DNA of 64,000 nt from Eucommia ulmoides (taxonomy: Eukaryota; Streptophyta; Magnoliopsida; Garryales; Eucommiaceae). This document shows, piece after piece, positions 22,250-33,197 of the stretch (its first letter is position 1; every line of letters starts with the position of its first letter). The position numbers and the translations under genes are program-made. The stretch lies in the NCBI GenBank assembly GCA_016647705.1, contig CM028333.1, positions 5,983,616-6,047,615 on the forward strand, in the 5' to 3' direction. The notes below the pieces were generated by a model. The model did not search any database and was not told where the DNA came from. It saw only the letters and a list, made by a program, of their open reading frames with translations.

Positions 22250-22730
22250 CTTGTTCAATAAAAAATATAATCCCTATCAGTACAAAATGCTTATGCAGCG
22301 ACACACACTGATTCTTTTAAAAAAAAATGTCAGTAGTAACGTCAAAATCTGAACGTGCTGTGTGCATGTGGAATGTAACACCCATGTGTTGTGTATTTAA
22401 AACGACACACATGATCATGGATGTTGAGATATACAAATCCATGATTGGGTGTCGTGTATGTGGAATGTAACACTCACTGATTCTTTCCAAAAAAAAATGT
22501 CGGTAGTAACGTCAAGGCTGATCATGTTGTGTACATATGGAATGTAACACTCATGTGCTGTGTGTGTAAAACCACATGCCTGAAAGTGGATGTTGAATGT
22601 AACATCCATGCATTGTGTCGTGTGTGTGGAATGTAACATTCATTGTTGCTTCAAAGAATGTGCCACCAAAAGCGTAAAACTAATTTGTTGTTGTGTGTGC
22701 ATGTGGAATGTAACCCCCACCATGTTCGCC
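21060..22730. repeat. TGTTGAATGTAACA motif copies around the transposase gene
   Basis: Three copies lie in the transposase intron (21073-21140). Six to eight more at 22370-22720, upstream of its start, take the form GTGGAATGTAACA(C/T) with CATGT linkers and are again tandem-like, spaced about 60-90 bp apart. The positions upstream of the start codon would place them in the transposase promoter. Confidence 0.82.
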
Positions 22731-23475
22731 CGACATCTTATTCAAAAAAAAATGACAGTAATAACGTCAATGGATTGTGTCGTTTGCATGTGGAATATGA
22801 CATCCTCTGTTATATATGGTCGCCGACAAATGTGTTGTGTGCACACACGTATATTTGTGTGCGTCAAACAAAATGATTTTTACGTACTCGTTTCGATCTG
22901 TAGCTCTGAATCTATGAAATGGTGACTGATTGATTCTTCGACTTCTGCTTTCTCAATAGATTCTGAAATTCGTAGAGCTCCACCTGTTCTTCTCCGAATA
23001 AACCATATATCGAAGTGTGTTTCGGAAAGGCTCGACCTGTTCTTCTTCGATCTTTCTTCTCTACATTGATTTTCAAATTTAAAAAACCCTAAATATGGGA
23101 AGGTCTTATAGTCCCAACTGACTGTGCCGTTTCATATGGTAAAATGGATCTATATTTGTTAAAATCTATTGCGAAAATGAAGGGAGGGTATATTGGTAAT
23201 CCATTACCGGCGATTCTCGGGGAACGGGATTACCTTCTTCAATTACTCTTACCAATGGGAGTTATCGGTCTACTGTTGAGTTCTTGGGCTTGATCGGTAA
23301 CAGAGAAACAAAAACAGTAGTTATTGGTAATTTTCTCTTGTTTTTATTGTATGTTGGTATTTAATTTATTTTATACCATATATCAAGATTTTTTAATTGG
23401 GTTGTTTAATTCTGGGAGTGATAGGATTGATTCTTTAAATCTTAAGTTGCATTACTAGAAATGAAAAATCGCTAA

Positions 23476-24190
23476 CGGTATATTTGTTTGGATGAAATCA
23501 AGGTGAAATGAAATCATAATTCTCATTCTCTCGTTTGTTATATAATAAAATTAAAACAAAAATTAATTGCCTTAGAATAGAAAATAGAGGAATGACATTC
23601 TTTACTTTAAGGAGTGGAATGATGTTACTCTATCGAAATGATTTATTTTTCACTCTTAAAAATTGATTTTTAAAAAAATATATTGAGCGAATGTGTCTAA
23701 ATACAAAAATTTGAAGAGAAAAAAACATCACATATATATTATGCAAATAGTTTATACATTAATGAAAGAATCAATTGTAAAGAGAGTACACTGTAAAATA
23801 AAATAATTTAGAGATAAAATTATGCTAGAGAGAAAGTAAAAGTACAAATTTTGAAGAAATCAGTAATTAGAGAGAGAAAAAACATATTTTTTTAGTTTAT
23901 AAGAAAAAAACATATTTTTTAGTTTATAATTTTGAGTATATTAACTTTTAATTATATATGTAAAATTATTGTATACATACCATTCCATTCATTTATATAT
24001 ATAAGTCAATCAAACAAGAGAATAAAATAGTGGTTCCGCTTGTAATCACTATTCTATTCCTTTAAGCATATAATCGTAACAGTTTGAACACTGATTTCAT
24101 TGGTAAATTCATTTCTATCTTTTCTTCCATTTTAATATTTTTTCTTATTCTATTTTACCTCAATTCCATTCCATTCAATCAAACAAGCCG
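23476..24190. mobile_element. Harbinger-like MITE (older relative of the next)
   Basis: The left end CGGTATATTTGTTTGGATG pairs with the reverse complement of the right end, CGGCTTGTTTGATTGAATG. The flanking trinucleotides are TAA and TGA, compatible with a decayed 3-bp target duplication. The interior is AT-rich and non-coding. The ends clearly belong to the same family as the element at 24440-25610. Confidence 0.6.
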
Positions 24191-24439
24191 TGAAAGTGAT
24201 GACAATATTAGTACACATCAGCAGATCATTGGGGCATTTGGACAAACACTACATGAGCAATCACAAATTGTGGATGGAAGAAAAGCTTCCATACATAGGG
24301 CAGTCGCATAAGTTATATTGCTGAACTCATCTCATGTTAGTTAAGTGATGTTTTAGTTAGTTGTTGATCAAGATTCTGTTATAAAGATTGTGTTGTAACT
24401 TATAACCAATTTTAGCTACTTGTATTTAAGACACTGTTA

Positions 24440-25610
24440 CGGCATGTTTGGTTGGACGGAATGGAATGAAGGTGGAATGAAATGGAAGAAGTAATGGAAT
24501 GAGAGAAGGAATGGAATGGAATTGTGAATGAAATCACTATTCCATTCTCTTGTTTGGTTGCTATGAAATGAAAGAAAGAATGAAATAGCGAAATATAGTA
24601 AAATTTCTATTTTGCCCTTATAAAATTATTATTCTATTTTTTTCTTGGTTGGTTATAATAAAATTTTATTATATTTCACTATTCTATTTCTTTCCTCATT
24701 TTATTATATTTCACTATTCAACTCAATTTTAAATTTTCGTTCTCTAATTTCTATTTTTGTTCTCAATTTTCAGTTTCTATTCTTTAATTTCTGTTTTTGT
24801 TCTCAATTTTTAGTTTCCTTTTTCAATTTTTCGTTCTCTAATTTTTTATTTTTTGTTCTCAATTTTCAGTTTATGTTTTCAATTTTTTGTTTTTGTTCTC
24901 AATTTTCTGTTTTTATTCTCAATTTTCGGTTTCCGTTCTCAGTTTTCTATTATCTAATTTTATGTTTTTGTTCTCAATTTTCTGTTTCTATTCTCTAATT
25001 TTATGTTTTTGTTCTCAATTTTCAGTTTTTGTTCTCAATTTTTCGTTCTCTAATTTTATATTTTTGTTCTTAATTTTCAATTTATATTCTCAATTTTTAG
25101 TTTATGTTCTCAATTTCATGTTCTCTAATTTTATATTTTTGTTCTCAATTTTTAATTTATGTTCTCAATTTCCTGTTCTCTAATTTTCTGTTTTTGTTCT
25201 CAATTTTCGGTTTATATTCTCAATTTTCTGTTTCTATTCTCAATTTTCAATTTCTGTTCTCAATTTTCTAGTTCTGTTCTCAATTTTTTGTTCTCAATTT
25301 TCTATTTCTATTCCCAACTTTCTGTTCTTTAATTTCAATTTATATTCTCTAATTTCTGTTTTTGTTCTCAGTTTTTAAAGGCTTAATTACAAGGACTATC
25401 ATGTAATTTAAGATGTTGATTCTATTGGGTTGGAATTCCATTCCACCCCATCTTAAATGGAATCTCATTCCATCCAATTTTATTCCAATGAAATCACAAA
25501 AGTGATTCCATTGGAGAACCAAACAACGGAATAGGAATCGAGAGAGGAATGGAATCGAGGGTGGAATGCGATTCCATCCCGCCCTTGATTCCATCCAACC
25601 AAACATGCCG
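24440..25610. mobile_element. PIF/Harbinger-like MITE with TTA target duplication
   Basis: Terminal inverted repeats begin CGGCATGTTTGGTTGGA on both sides and continue imperfectly with GGAAT-rich sequence for about 60 bp. TTA occurs directly outside each end (24437-24439 and 25611-25613), the 3-bp duplication typical of PIF/Harbinger. No transposase is encoded, so it is non-autonomous. At 1171 bp it is long for a MITE because of the internal minisatellite. Confidence 0.85.
24745..25380. repeat. T-rich minisatellite inside the MITE
   Basis: About 25 degenerate copies of a 20-25 bp unit, consensus near TTTTTGTTCTCAATTTTCNG, are arranged head to tail. Phe/Leu/Ser-rich open frames across it are artefacts of the repeat. 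Confidence 0.85.
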
Positions 25611-25690
25611 TTAGAGATGCCTTGTTCTTTTGTCTATATATGCCTCGTTTGTATTTGTTATTGAATGCAACTAACAAAAGGTACCTAAGC

Positions 25691-26140
25691 TGTTGAGTTT
25701 ATCCCACATCGGAAGTGGAAAGAGCTGATAGTCAAATTCGAAGAGTGAGAAAAAATCTCATCTCATTAGGTAGCTTTTAGGGTGAGAGAGACTGAAGATC
25801 ACTCTACACTAGTATCAGAGTATGAGCTAACTTTTAGGGTTGAGAGAGGTTTAAGACCACCACTATATTGGTATCAGAGTCCATATTACAATAACTTTAA
25901 CCCAATAATTACAAAGGGAGAGACTGGTTAGGGTTAGCCGAACAAAGGCCAGATGTGTAAGGGGGATATTGTTGAGTTTATCTTACAAGAAAACAGAAGA
26001 GATTGACTGTCAGATTATAAGTGTGAGAGAAAGTCTCATTCCATTAGTTAGTTTTTGGAGTGAGAGAGACCAAAAACTACTCTGTACCAATATCAAAACA
26101 TGAACTAATTTTGGGAGTTAGACTAGTTGAGAGAAGCCCA
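25691..26140 (+). mobile_element. TRIM-like miniature LTR element
   Basis: Two direct repeats begin TGTTGAGTTTATC (25691 and 25970) and share TGAGAGA.A.TCTCAT and AGGTAGCTTTTAGGGTGAGA-type segments. The first is followed by TGGTATCAGAGT (25869-25880), a tRNA-Met primer-binding site, and the second is preceded by the purine tract AAGGGGGATA (25959-25968). The arms are about 175 bp and the interior about 100 bp, too short to encode any protein. This is the layout of terminal-repeat retrotransposons in miniature. The second arm is more diverged than the first. It lies just downstream of the CYP704B1 stop codon. Confidence 0.7.
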
Positions 26141-26268
26141 ACACCACCTTTACATAATTTCGCTGGAAATAGAAGTAACAGGAGAACACATTCCATTCCA
26201 TATCATTTTCTTTTCCACCATGAAAACAGTAAGAAGCTAAATTACGGAACACTCCTGGAGAAAAAGGC

Positions 26269-29200
26269 TTACGAACGCCTGGAAACAGTAAGCTTCAGGC
26301 CATATTCCATGGACAAAATGGTCATCATCCTGTACTTGACTTGGTGGCCTGGTACCAATCTGAACTCATAAAATCTACACAAAATAGCAAGTGCCATCTT
26401 CATCTGCAGATATGCAGAGTCCTTCCCCAAGCATATCCTCGGCCCAGCCTGAAATGCGGTGAACTTGAAAGGAGAAGCATTTTGGAAGAAGCCTTCTTTG
26501 AGCCACCTTTCAGGCTTGAATGAAGAAGCGTCAGGACCCCAGTTGTACTCCATCCTGCCCATGGAATAGGGCACGTACGTCACCAGCCCTCCTGCTTTCA
26601 CTTTTGTTCCATCTGGCAATACATCATCCTCCAAAATACCCTTTGGGTCCTGCTCCCCCCATTAAAAAAAGAGAGAAAAAAAGATCATTCAATTTTATTA
26701 GTTTTGCAACAACATTGTCCTGAAATTGTTTATTTTAATTTACAAGAACAGAAACAAAAAAATACGTTTGGCTATAATATTTATTATTTTTTTTTAAATA
26801 TATAAAAATAAATATACATATTTTTAAGGTGACAGAGTGATGATGGCCTACAGGTTGTGGTGGCCGGTATGGTGTGTTGGCTAGCGGGGTGATAGTGAGA
26901 ATAGTTTTGTGAGAGTGAATAGATTATCAACATGTTTTTTTTGTTTCTTAGATTTTCAAGGAATTCAAGAAATACTTCTAAAATACTTCTAAAATTTTAG
27001 AAACAGAAATGTGTTTACCGAACGTGTTTATTTACATTAATCCCAAAAATTTTGGGGAAGGGAACAGAAATCAAGGAACTTAAACAATAACCAAACGGGG
27101 CCTTAGTGTTTTTGTTTTCAAATTTTTGTTACTGTTTTCATTATGTGGGAGCAGAATGAGAACATATTTCCCCCCCTATATATGTTTCGGTTCCCCTTTG
27201 CTTATTGGAATTTAAAATTAAAAACACTACAATGGCATTATTTAGTGTTTCTAGGGTTGGTCAACGACGAATATCATAAATTGTACCTCCGGTTTATACA
27301 TTCTATTAATAAATCAGGAAGGTTTTTACTGACTGGGACATTTCGACGGTTTGAAATGAATCTTGAAGGAATGAATGATTTAGATTTACCTTACTATTTA
27401 GGAATAATTGCTTGCTTAGAAATATGTGAGATGGTTATAGGTCGGGATAATTTCATTTACGTCCCTTCAATTATAGTGATATTCCACATACAACCCCCTA
27501 ATTTTTGAAATTTTCACGGCGACCCCCTGCCTGAGTTTTTTTTTAATGAATTGCCTATTTTGCCCTTATTAACCCTAACATAAAAAAACAGAAAAATTAA
27601 AAAATAACATGAGAGGTACAATTACCAATTACAATTGTACCCATAAAGTTTTCTAACTCATTATATTTTAGCCCTCTAATTTTAATTTAATGATAATTTG
27701 ATTTGGGCTCTAGCTAAAGATGAGGAAATAAAGACATTGGTTGCAATTATACCCTTAACTTTTTCTCATTTTTAATTTTAGACCATTAATTTTAATATAA
27801 GGATAAATTTTTTTTCTCTTTTATATTTATGGATGAACTAGGAGTGATACTCCTAGTTTTACTATAACCGGGAGTACCAATCCCGGTTTATGTGGGTTTG
27901 GACTGGTATTTTTTTTAATTAATAGGTGAAGAAATTCAATATCAGGGAACAAAAACATTAATTAAAAAGAACCATGGGCTAAGGGCATATTTGTCAGTTC
28001 ACCTGAGGAACAGCAGGGTAGAGACGAAGGGTTTCGGTGATGATAGCATGCAGGTAATACAATTTTCCCAGCGAATCGTAGCTCAACATTCCGGCAAACT
28101 GCTTCACTCTCCGATCAAACGATTCCTGGTCGTCAACATCACACGTGAGAAGCTCGATGTTCTCTTCTTTCGCCCTCTCCTGTTCGAACGATTTCAGCTC
28201 CCGAAACAGCTTTTCCGACACATGGGGATGGGTCATGACCATGTATATCCCCCACGACAACGTCGTCGCCGTCGTGTCTCTGCCGGCGATCACGAAGTTG
28301 AGCACTATGTCTCTCAGGCTCTTGTCTGTCATCTCGTTCTCCGGGTCTTTCCCTAACTCTATGAATCTCGACAGTATATCATGCTTTATCTGATCATACA
28401 CTTCATAATTAATTTCATAAACCCACAAAAAAAAAAAAAAAAAAAACTAACGAGAACATTTTTGAATTGAATTGAATTATATTACCACATCGTTTTGACA
28501 TGTTTCTTGGGCTTTGAGCTCGGCTTTCCTTCTCCTAATAACAGAGTAAGTGAAATCATCAACGGTTTTAATGCTGTGATCAAGAACAGCTTCCGACCCA
28601 ATATTAAGAAACTTCTTGATCTTCCAAAAAGGGTCTATGAATCGAAGGGTGACGATTATATTTGCAGTGTCGAACGCCTTTGCAAACAGATTTTCAGGCA
28701 GATCAGGAGCCAATGTTCCGATCTCTACCCCAAATCCAACCTTACATATGGAGTCCAAAGTCATCCTCATCAGGAGTTCCTACAAAAGACACCCACCCAC
28801 CCACCCACACACAAAAATACTCCATTAAATTTCATGGTATAATTTTGAGGTTGTCTCTGTATTTAACGTGATCTTGATTCATTTTACCTGCATGTCAACT
28901 TGTTGTTTTGCGAAAGAAGATCGAGAGAGAATATGAGAGAGTTTGAGGCTATAATCTCTGAAAACAACAGTACTGAAATCCCTCAAGTTCTTGGAAGCAA
29001 ACTCGAAGCTAGCAGTCTTCCTCTGTTTTCTCCAAAGCTCTCCGTCCACGTTGAATATCCCATTTCCAAGCAGCACCTCCATGTACGAACGATAAACTTC
29101 ACCCTTCAAAATTTTAACAAGAACAAAATTAGCCTGTTTTTATAACAAAGGTGAAAACTACACTTACTACCCTGAAATATACTGTGTTTTTTTTCGCAGG

Positions 29201-29567
29201 TCCCTGTGCTTTTTTCTTTTAGTACCTTTGGGTAATTGGCAAAGTTGGTTTTGAGAACATGCTCGACATCAGCAGGATTGGCAATGTAGGTGTGAGTCAT
29301 GAACGGCATCCGGACCGCGATAGTTCGAGATTTCGACAGGTACGCGACGATCCAATCGTGCATGCGGTCATAGTTCACGAGCTGCTCGATGGCATTACCG
29401 ATGAGGGGCCATGTTTTGGGGCCGTTTGAGTTCCTCTGCTTCAACCTGTGGATGAAGATCCATGAAGATACCATGCAGGCTAGGACCAATACTATGTTGT
29501 TGTATTCATATAGTGAGGAAGTTGTAGTTATGGTGGAGCTAGTTGATGGGTTATTTTTGACATCCAT
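26269..29567 (-). CDS. CYP704B1: CYP704B1-type cytochrome P450 (pollen exine fatty-acid omega-hydroxylase)
   Basis: Five exons on the minus strand, 29567-29226, 29103-28888, 28779-28486, 28389-28003 and 26649-26269, join in phase 0 with GT-AG borders into 539 residues, near the usual length. An N-terminal anchor (IVLVLACMVSSWIFIH) precedes GPKTWPLIGNAIEQL. Landmarks: the WRKQRKTASFEFASKNLRDF C-helix region, I-helix AGRDTT (319-324), ExxR ETLR (403-406), PERW (459-462) and the haem loop FQAGPRICLG with Cys 486. Exons 1-3 are close to Arabidopsis CYP704B1 as remembered. That enzyme omega-hydroxylates long-chain fatty acids in the ER of tapetal cells for sporopollenin. I chose ATG 29567 over the in-frame ATG at 29720 because a TATA box lies between them and the extra 51 residues do not fit the family. 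No stop or frameshift is seen. Intron 4 (1353 bp) holds simple repeats and repeat-like DNA. Confidence 0.94.
26650..28002 (-). other. CYP704B1 intron 4
   Basis: This intron is long compared with the other three (96-122 bp). It contains an A/T-rich transposon-like stretch, a segment (about 27450-27560) of the 'cgtcccttcaattatagtg' type common in plant repeats, and two adjacent inverted repeats (CTAGGAGTGATACTCCTAG at about 27838 and ACCGGGAGTACCAATCCCGG at about 27868). The open frame at 27143-27508 on the plus strand has no recognisable domain. Confidence 0.55.
28788..28812. repeat. (ACCC)n microsatellite in CYP704B1 intron 2
   Basis: Six ACCC-type units followed by ACACACA lie within the 108-bp second intron, close to the exon 3 acceptor. 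Confidence 0.85.
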
Positions 29568-29631
29568 CTGAAGAGTAAAAAAGGTAACAGGGGCAAGTTT
29601 GAATGGAAAAAGAACAATGGAGTGATGGGTT

Positions 29632-29639
29632 CTTATAAA
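29632..29639 (-). promoter_or_regulatory. TATA box of CYP704B1
   Basis: The minus strand reads CTTTATAAGA about 66-73 bp before ATG 29567. With the usual spacing of about 30 bp, transcription would begin near 29604 and leave a leader of about 37 nt. This places the upstream in-frame ATG (29720) outside the transcript. Confidence 0.6.
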
Positions 29640-29888
29640 GGAGGGGCGAAAAATTGTAGAAGTGGGTGAGATATGGTTTGCCAATGATCCAGCTATAGTT
29701 TTTGAGAACAATCTTTGCATGAGTAGGTTAAATTATGGTTTCATGTTCTTGGTCATGTCTCAATCCAATAATTTTTACTAAATTTTAGGCAAATGTGGGC
29801 ACTTCCCACCCTCCCACATTTAACGCACAATATGTTAAAATATATGGATTTATTTATTGGGATTAGGGGTATTTTCACCGGCCACCAT

Positions 29889-30124
29889 AGATCACTTAGT
29901 GTCCTACACGCGGTAGGGTGGCACCCGAGAAGACCCCATTGACCGATTAGTGTTCACCAAGCAACTGATTGGACCACCCAGGGCCCCTGTCCAGTTAGAC
30001 CACCGCCTAGATCACCTAGTGTCCTGCATGTGACAGGGTGGGACCATGAGAAGACCTTTGATCAGTTAGCGTTAAACAAGCAATTGACTGGATCGTCCAG
30101 GGCCCCTGTTTGGTCAGACCACCC
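29889..30124. repeat. 118-bp tandem duplication, GC-rich
   Basis: Two adjacent copies share TAGATCAC.TAGTGTCCT, AGGGTGG.ACC..GAGAAGACC and CCAGGGCCCCTGT, with about 85% identity. The sequence is more GC-rich than its surroundings, and the region to 30450 includes GGGTTGAGTCCCACCTCC and CTATAAATAAC (30441-30451). It may be part of an LTR whose ends I could not define. Confidence 0.7.
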
Positions 30125-30451
30125 CCCTGAGGTTCGCCGCGTCCGATCACTACCCAAAGGCCCTTCTTGTCTGTTTATTAGTGTCCAGAGCTAGGGCATT
30201 CGCCTCTGTCTGCCTGATCACCGCCTAGCGGCCACTGAATAGAGTCTCCACGTCACTAACTAAGCTCATGTATGTTCGTGGGTTGAGTCCCACCTCCTGA
30301 TCCTTTGGCCAGCCCATTGGCTTCTCTTGGTAGGCCAAAATGCCAAGTCATCCCACACGCCTCTTCATTAGCCACGTGCAGAATTACGTTATTCGACTGT
30401 GCTCATAGCCTGAATTAGGTGGGGCTGATTCAATTCCTCTCCTATAAATAA

Positions 30452-30853
30452 CATGGTAGTAACCTTTTAAAATTTAACGAGATCGACTGTTTAAAAAAAA
30501 AAAATAGCGAAATTGAGATTTTTCAGTGAGCTATAACCTTTGAAAATTTTCCTATTTTGAGTTTCAGATGAATTTTTTCTATTACACATTTAAATGATGA
30601 TTTATTATATATAATGGTACCAAAATCAGGGGGGAGGGGTTCGTGACTGTTAGACTTTCACACGAGTTTGATTGTTTTAAAAATTTAGCAAAATTTGAGA
30701 TTTTTTGGTGTGCTATATAGTCTTTGAAAATTTCATGATTTTGAGTTTCAAATGATTTTTTATGTTACCCCTTCAAATACTGATTTATCATAATTATACC
30801 AAAGTCGGGGGGTTTCATGAGTGCTAGTCTTTTAATATTTTACGAGTTCGACT
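30452..30853 (+). repeat. 180-bp satellite, block 1
   Basis: About two monomers of the repeat whose consensus order is TTAGCCTTTCAAAATTTCACG, AGTTCGACTGTTT, AAAAATTAGCGAAATTGAGA, TTTTTCGGTGTGCTATA, TAGCCTTTGAAAATTTCACG, ATTTTGAGTTTCAGATGAAT, CTTCTGTTACCCCTTCAAAT, GATGATTTATCATAATGGTA and a G-run. The block is cut at 30849-30853 by the next LTR. Confidence 0.8.
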
Positions 30854-33197
30854 TGTTGATCGTAAGATTTTGATTGACAATTAAATGTTGATATTTTTTG
30901 TGGAACTAATGAGTTTATTGAGTGTTTTAGTGATAAAGTTTCATTGGCGTTTTAATCACGAAGAAATTGTTGAAAAAGGTTGTGGATACAAGAGACTGAT
31001 AAAAGAAGAGTATTAAGAGACCAAAGATTTTGAAGAATGTAGGAGAAAACAACTCGGGTTAATTTTTACTCTTAATATATTCCGTTTAGGATCACACACG
31101 ATACAAAAATAATTTTATGATTATATATGTTTTTGATAGGGTCCTAATTAGTTAAACATATTTGTTCATATGTGAAATTGAAGAAGAAATATTGATTTAA
31201 AGAAAGATTAGAAATTAAAATTGATTTAAAGTGTCAATTAAGTTAACTGAGAAAATAAATCAGTTAAAGGGGCAAAAACGTTGAAAAGTTGAGTTAAAAA
31301 TTGATTAAGGAAGAGGAGTTCCAGTAGGATCGGTCAACCGACCAACATGGTTCGGTTAATCGATAAGAAGGAGTTGGGAAATGGTTTAGTCTCTGAATCG
31401 TTCGGTCGACAGTTAGGTCGAATTGTGGCCAAAGGTGAAACTCTCTTAATCATTAGGTCGACAGACCAAAGTGGAGCGGTCGACCTACCATAGTTGGATT
31501 TTGTCTTGAGGAACTCTTTGAATTGTTCGTTCGACAAACTAAGGAGTAGCGATTGACCGAAAGGCTAGAACTTTTGGCTTGGGCTACAACCTGAATCGAT
31601 CGGTCGACCTGTGGTGATTGGTCGGTCAACCGATGGTTCGGTATTAGGTTTTGAGGATTTCATGATTTTGATAAAAAAAAAGTAGATGTTGCTAGCCATT
31701 TTATGGTTAAGATCTGAGGATATCTTAGGGATTTGATGTTATTTGAGATATGTCATTGATATTTTATTATCCCTATAGATACAGTTCATATAATTTAATT
31801 ATTTCTCAAATTGGTGCATGTAATACTTTCTATTCTATCTAATTGAGTTTGAGAAAATATTTGAGGGACTAAATTGAATATTTTAAAAAATATAATTGAG
31901 TGAATTGAACCAAGATTGAGTTATAATGATATAATGGGTTTATAAGTGCAATTAATTGTCTTGATATGTGGGAACTAGCCGTTGGACGGATTGTTTCAAT
32001 TCCCAATAAATAGACCTCCGTTTTTAAGATTCCAATAATCCCCATCAATCAAATTTCAAGAGTTATTCAATTCCTGAACTTTCTGAGAGTGATCATTCTG
32101 AATTCATATTGAGTGTAATATGAAAATATTCTTGAGAATTGTTCTTGAGAAAATTTGCTGTGAATTATTGCTGTTATCGATTTGAAGTTTCATTGTTATT
32201 CATTCTTTATTCATTCGGTGGATTCCTGTTGAGATCATTCCAAGTCATTGCTATTAATTGTTGTTTGATATTATTGTTTACTTCTTGGAATATTGATCTT
32301 TGAAATCGTTTTTCTAAACTTTAAATTGATTGAAATTTTTTGAAACGATTTCTTGTGAAAATCTGATTACGTGCTAAATTGTGTACTAACTGTTTTTATT
32401 AAAATCAGATTTTGAAATTTTCACTTTATTTCTATCACTAGTTTCGGGACATTAATTGAGTTCAAATTAATTTGGGGTGGTAGAAGCTCCGAGTAGAAAA
32501 AAATTTATCAATTTTGTAATTGGTGAGTTGTGTACGAATTAGATACTATTGAGAGTATCTAATCAATGGTAGTTGGTTTTAATCTCTTCCGGTAAAGAGA
32601 TTGACGTTTGATCTTTGCCTAGAGTATAAAAAGATTAGGTTATGTTTTTCCCGTGAAAAGAGATAGGGGTAATTCTTCCCGACTAGAATTAATTTGAGTA
32701 AATTTGTAACGGTTCAATCCTTACCAGGTAAAAGGATACTTGGAGTGTTTTTGTGAGGTTTAATTCTTAGCCTAAGTATAAAAGAATTAAATTAATCTTT
32801 AGCATGTGAAAAAGATAGGGTTATTTCTTAGCCTTTGAAAATGAATTATAAAGGTTGATTCTGAGCATGCGAAAAAAATCATTTTGTAAGGGTTTGGTTC
32901 TTACTTGATTAAAAGGATCATAGTGATTAGTGGGTGCGACTCTCCGCGGAGCTCAGGGGATTGGATTAGCCAAGAGTAGCTTGGTGAACCAGTATAAATT
33001 TTGGTGTGCTACTTTCTTTACATTATTTATATTCTGTTGTTTGGGTGTGGACCTAATCTATAACACATATCCGCTGCTATAAAGATAATAATTAATTTAG
33101 GATAAAGTTAATTATTTGTATTTTCAAGTGTTAATTATTTGATAATTTTTATTACTACCTAATTCACCTTCTTCTTGGGCAGCTCACTAGGCCAACA
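30854..33197 (+). mobile_element. Solo LTR, copia-like, rich in CGGTCGACCG-type motifs
   Basis: It begins TGTTGATCG and ends GGCCAACA (5-bp inverted TGTTG/CAACA ends) and is flanked by CGACT (30849-30853) and CGGCT (33198-33202), a 5-bp target duplication with one mismatch. The satellite resumes in register afterwards. At 2344 bp with no internal region it is a solo LTR. Between 31329 and 31640 it carries about eight words of the form ATCGGTC(A/G)ACCGA, each nearly palindromic. The copia (SIRE/Maximus-like) placement rests on general resemblance of the ends and is uncertain. Confidence 0.75.

Larger units (their letters stand above)
10159..23283. mobile_element. Composite Mutator-like element carrying a Ulp1 protease gene
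   Basis: Two convergent decayed genes, a plus-strand Ulp1-type protease (10829-18668) and a minus-strand MuDR-type transposase (19940-22249), share the same dispersed motif in introns and flanks, so they belong to one unit of about 13 kb. The left edge (CATACCGGTAGCTCCCATT, about 10164) resembles the reverse complement of the right edge (TAGACCGATAACTCCCATT, about 23256-23274), consistent with short degenerate terminal inverted repeats; a second similar word near 23320 makes the exact right end uncertain. No 9-bp target duplication was found. Ulp1-carrying MULEs are known (Kaonashi/KI-MULE in Arabidopsis, a similar element in melon). The boundaries are inference; the association of the two genes is seen. 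Confidence 0.55.

Noticed and set aside
24645-25183. Phe/Ser-rich frames resembling membrane proteins
   Set aside because: They are translations of the T-rich minisatellite.
29568-29720. N-terminal extension of CYP704B1 from the upstream in-frame ATG
   Set aside because: A TATA box lies between the two ATGs and the extra 51 residues do not fit the family; the hydrophobic anchor is already near the start of the shorter form.
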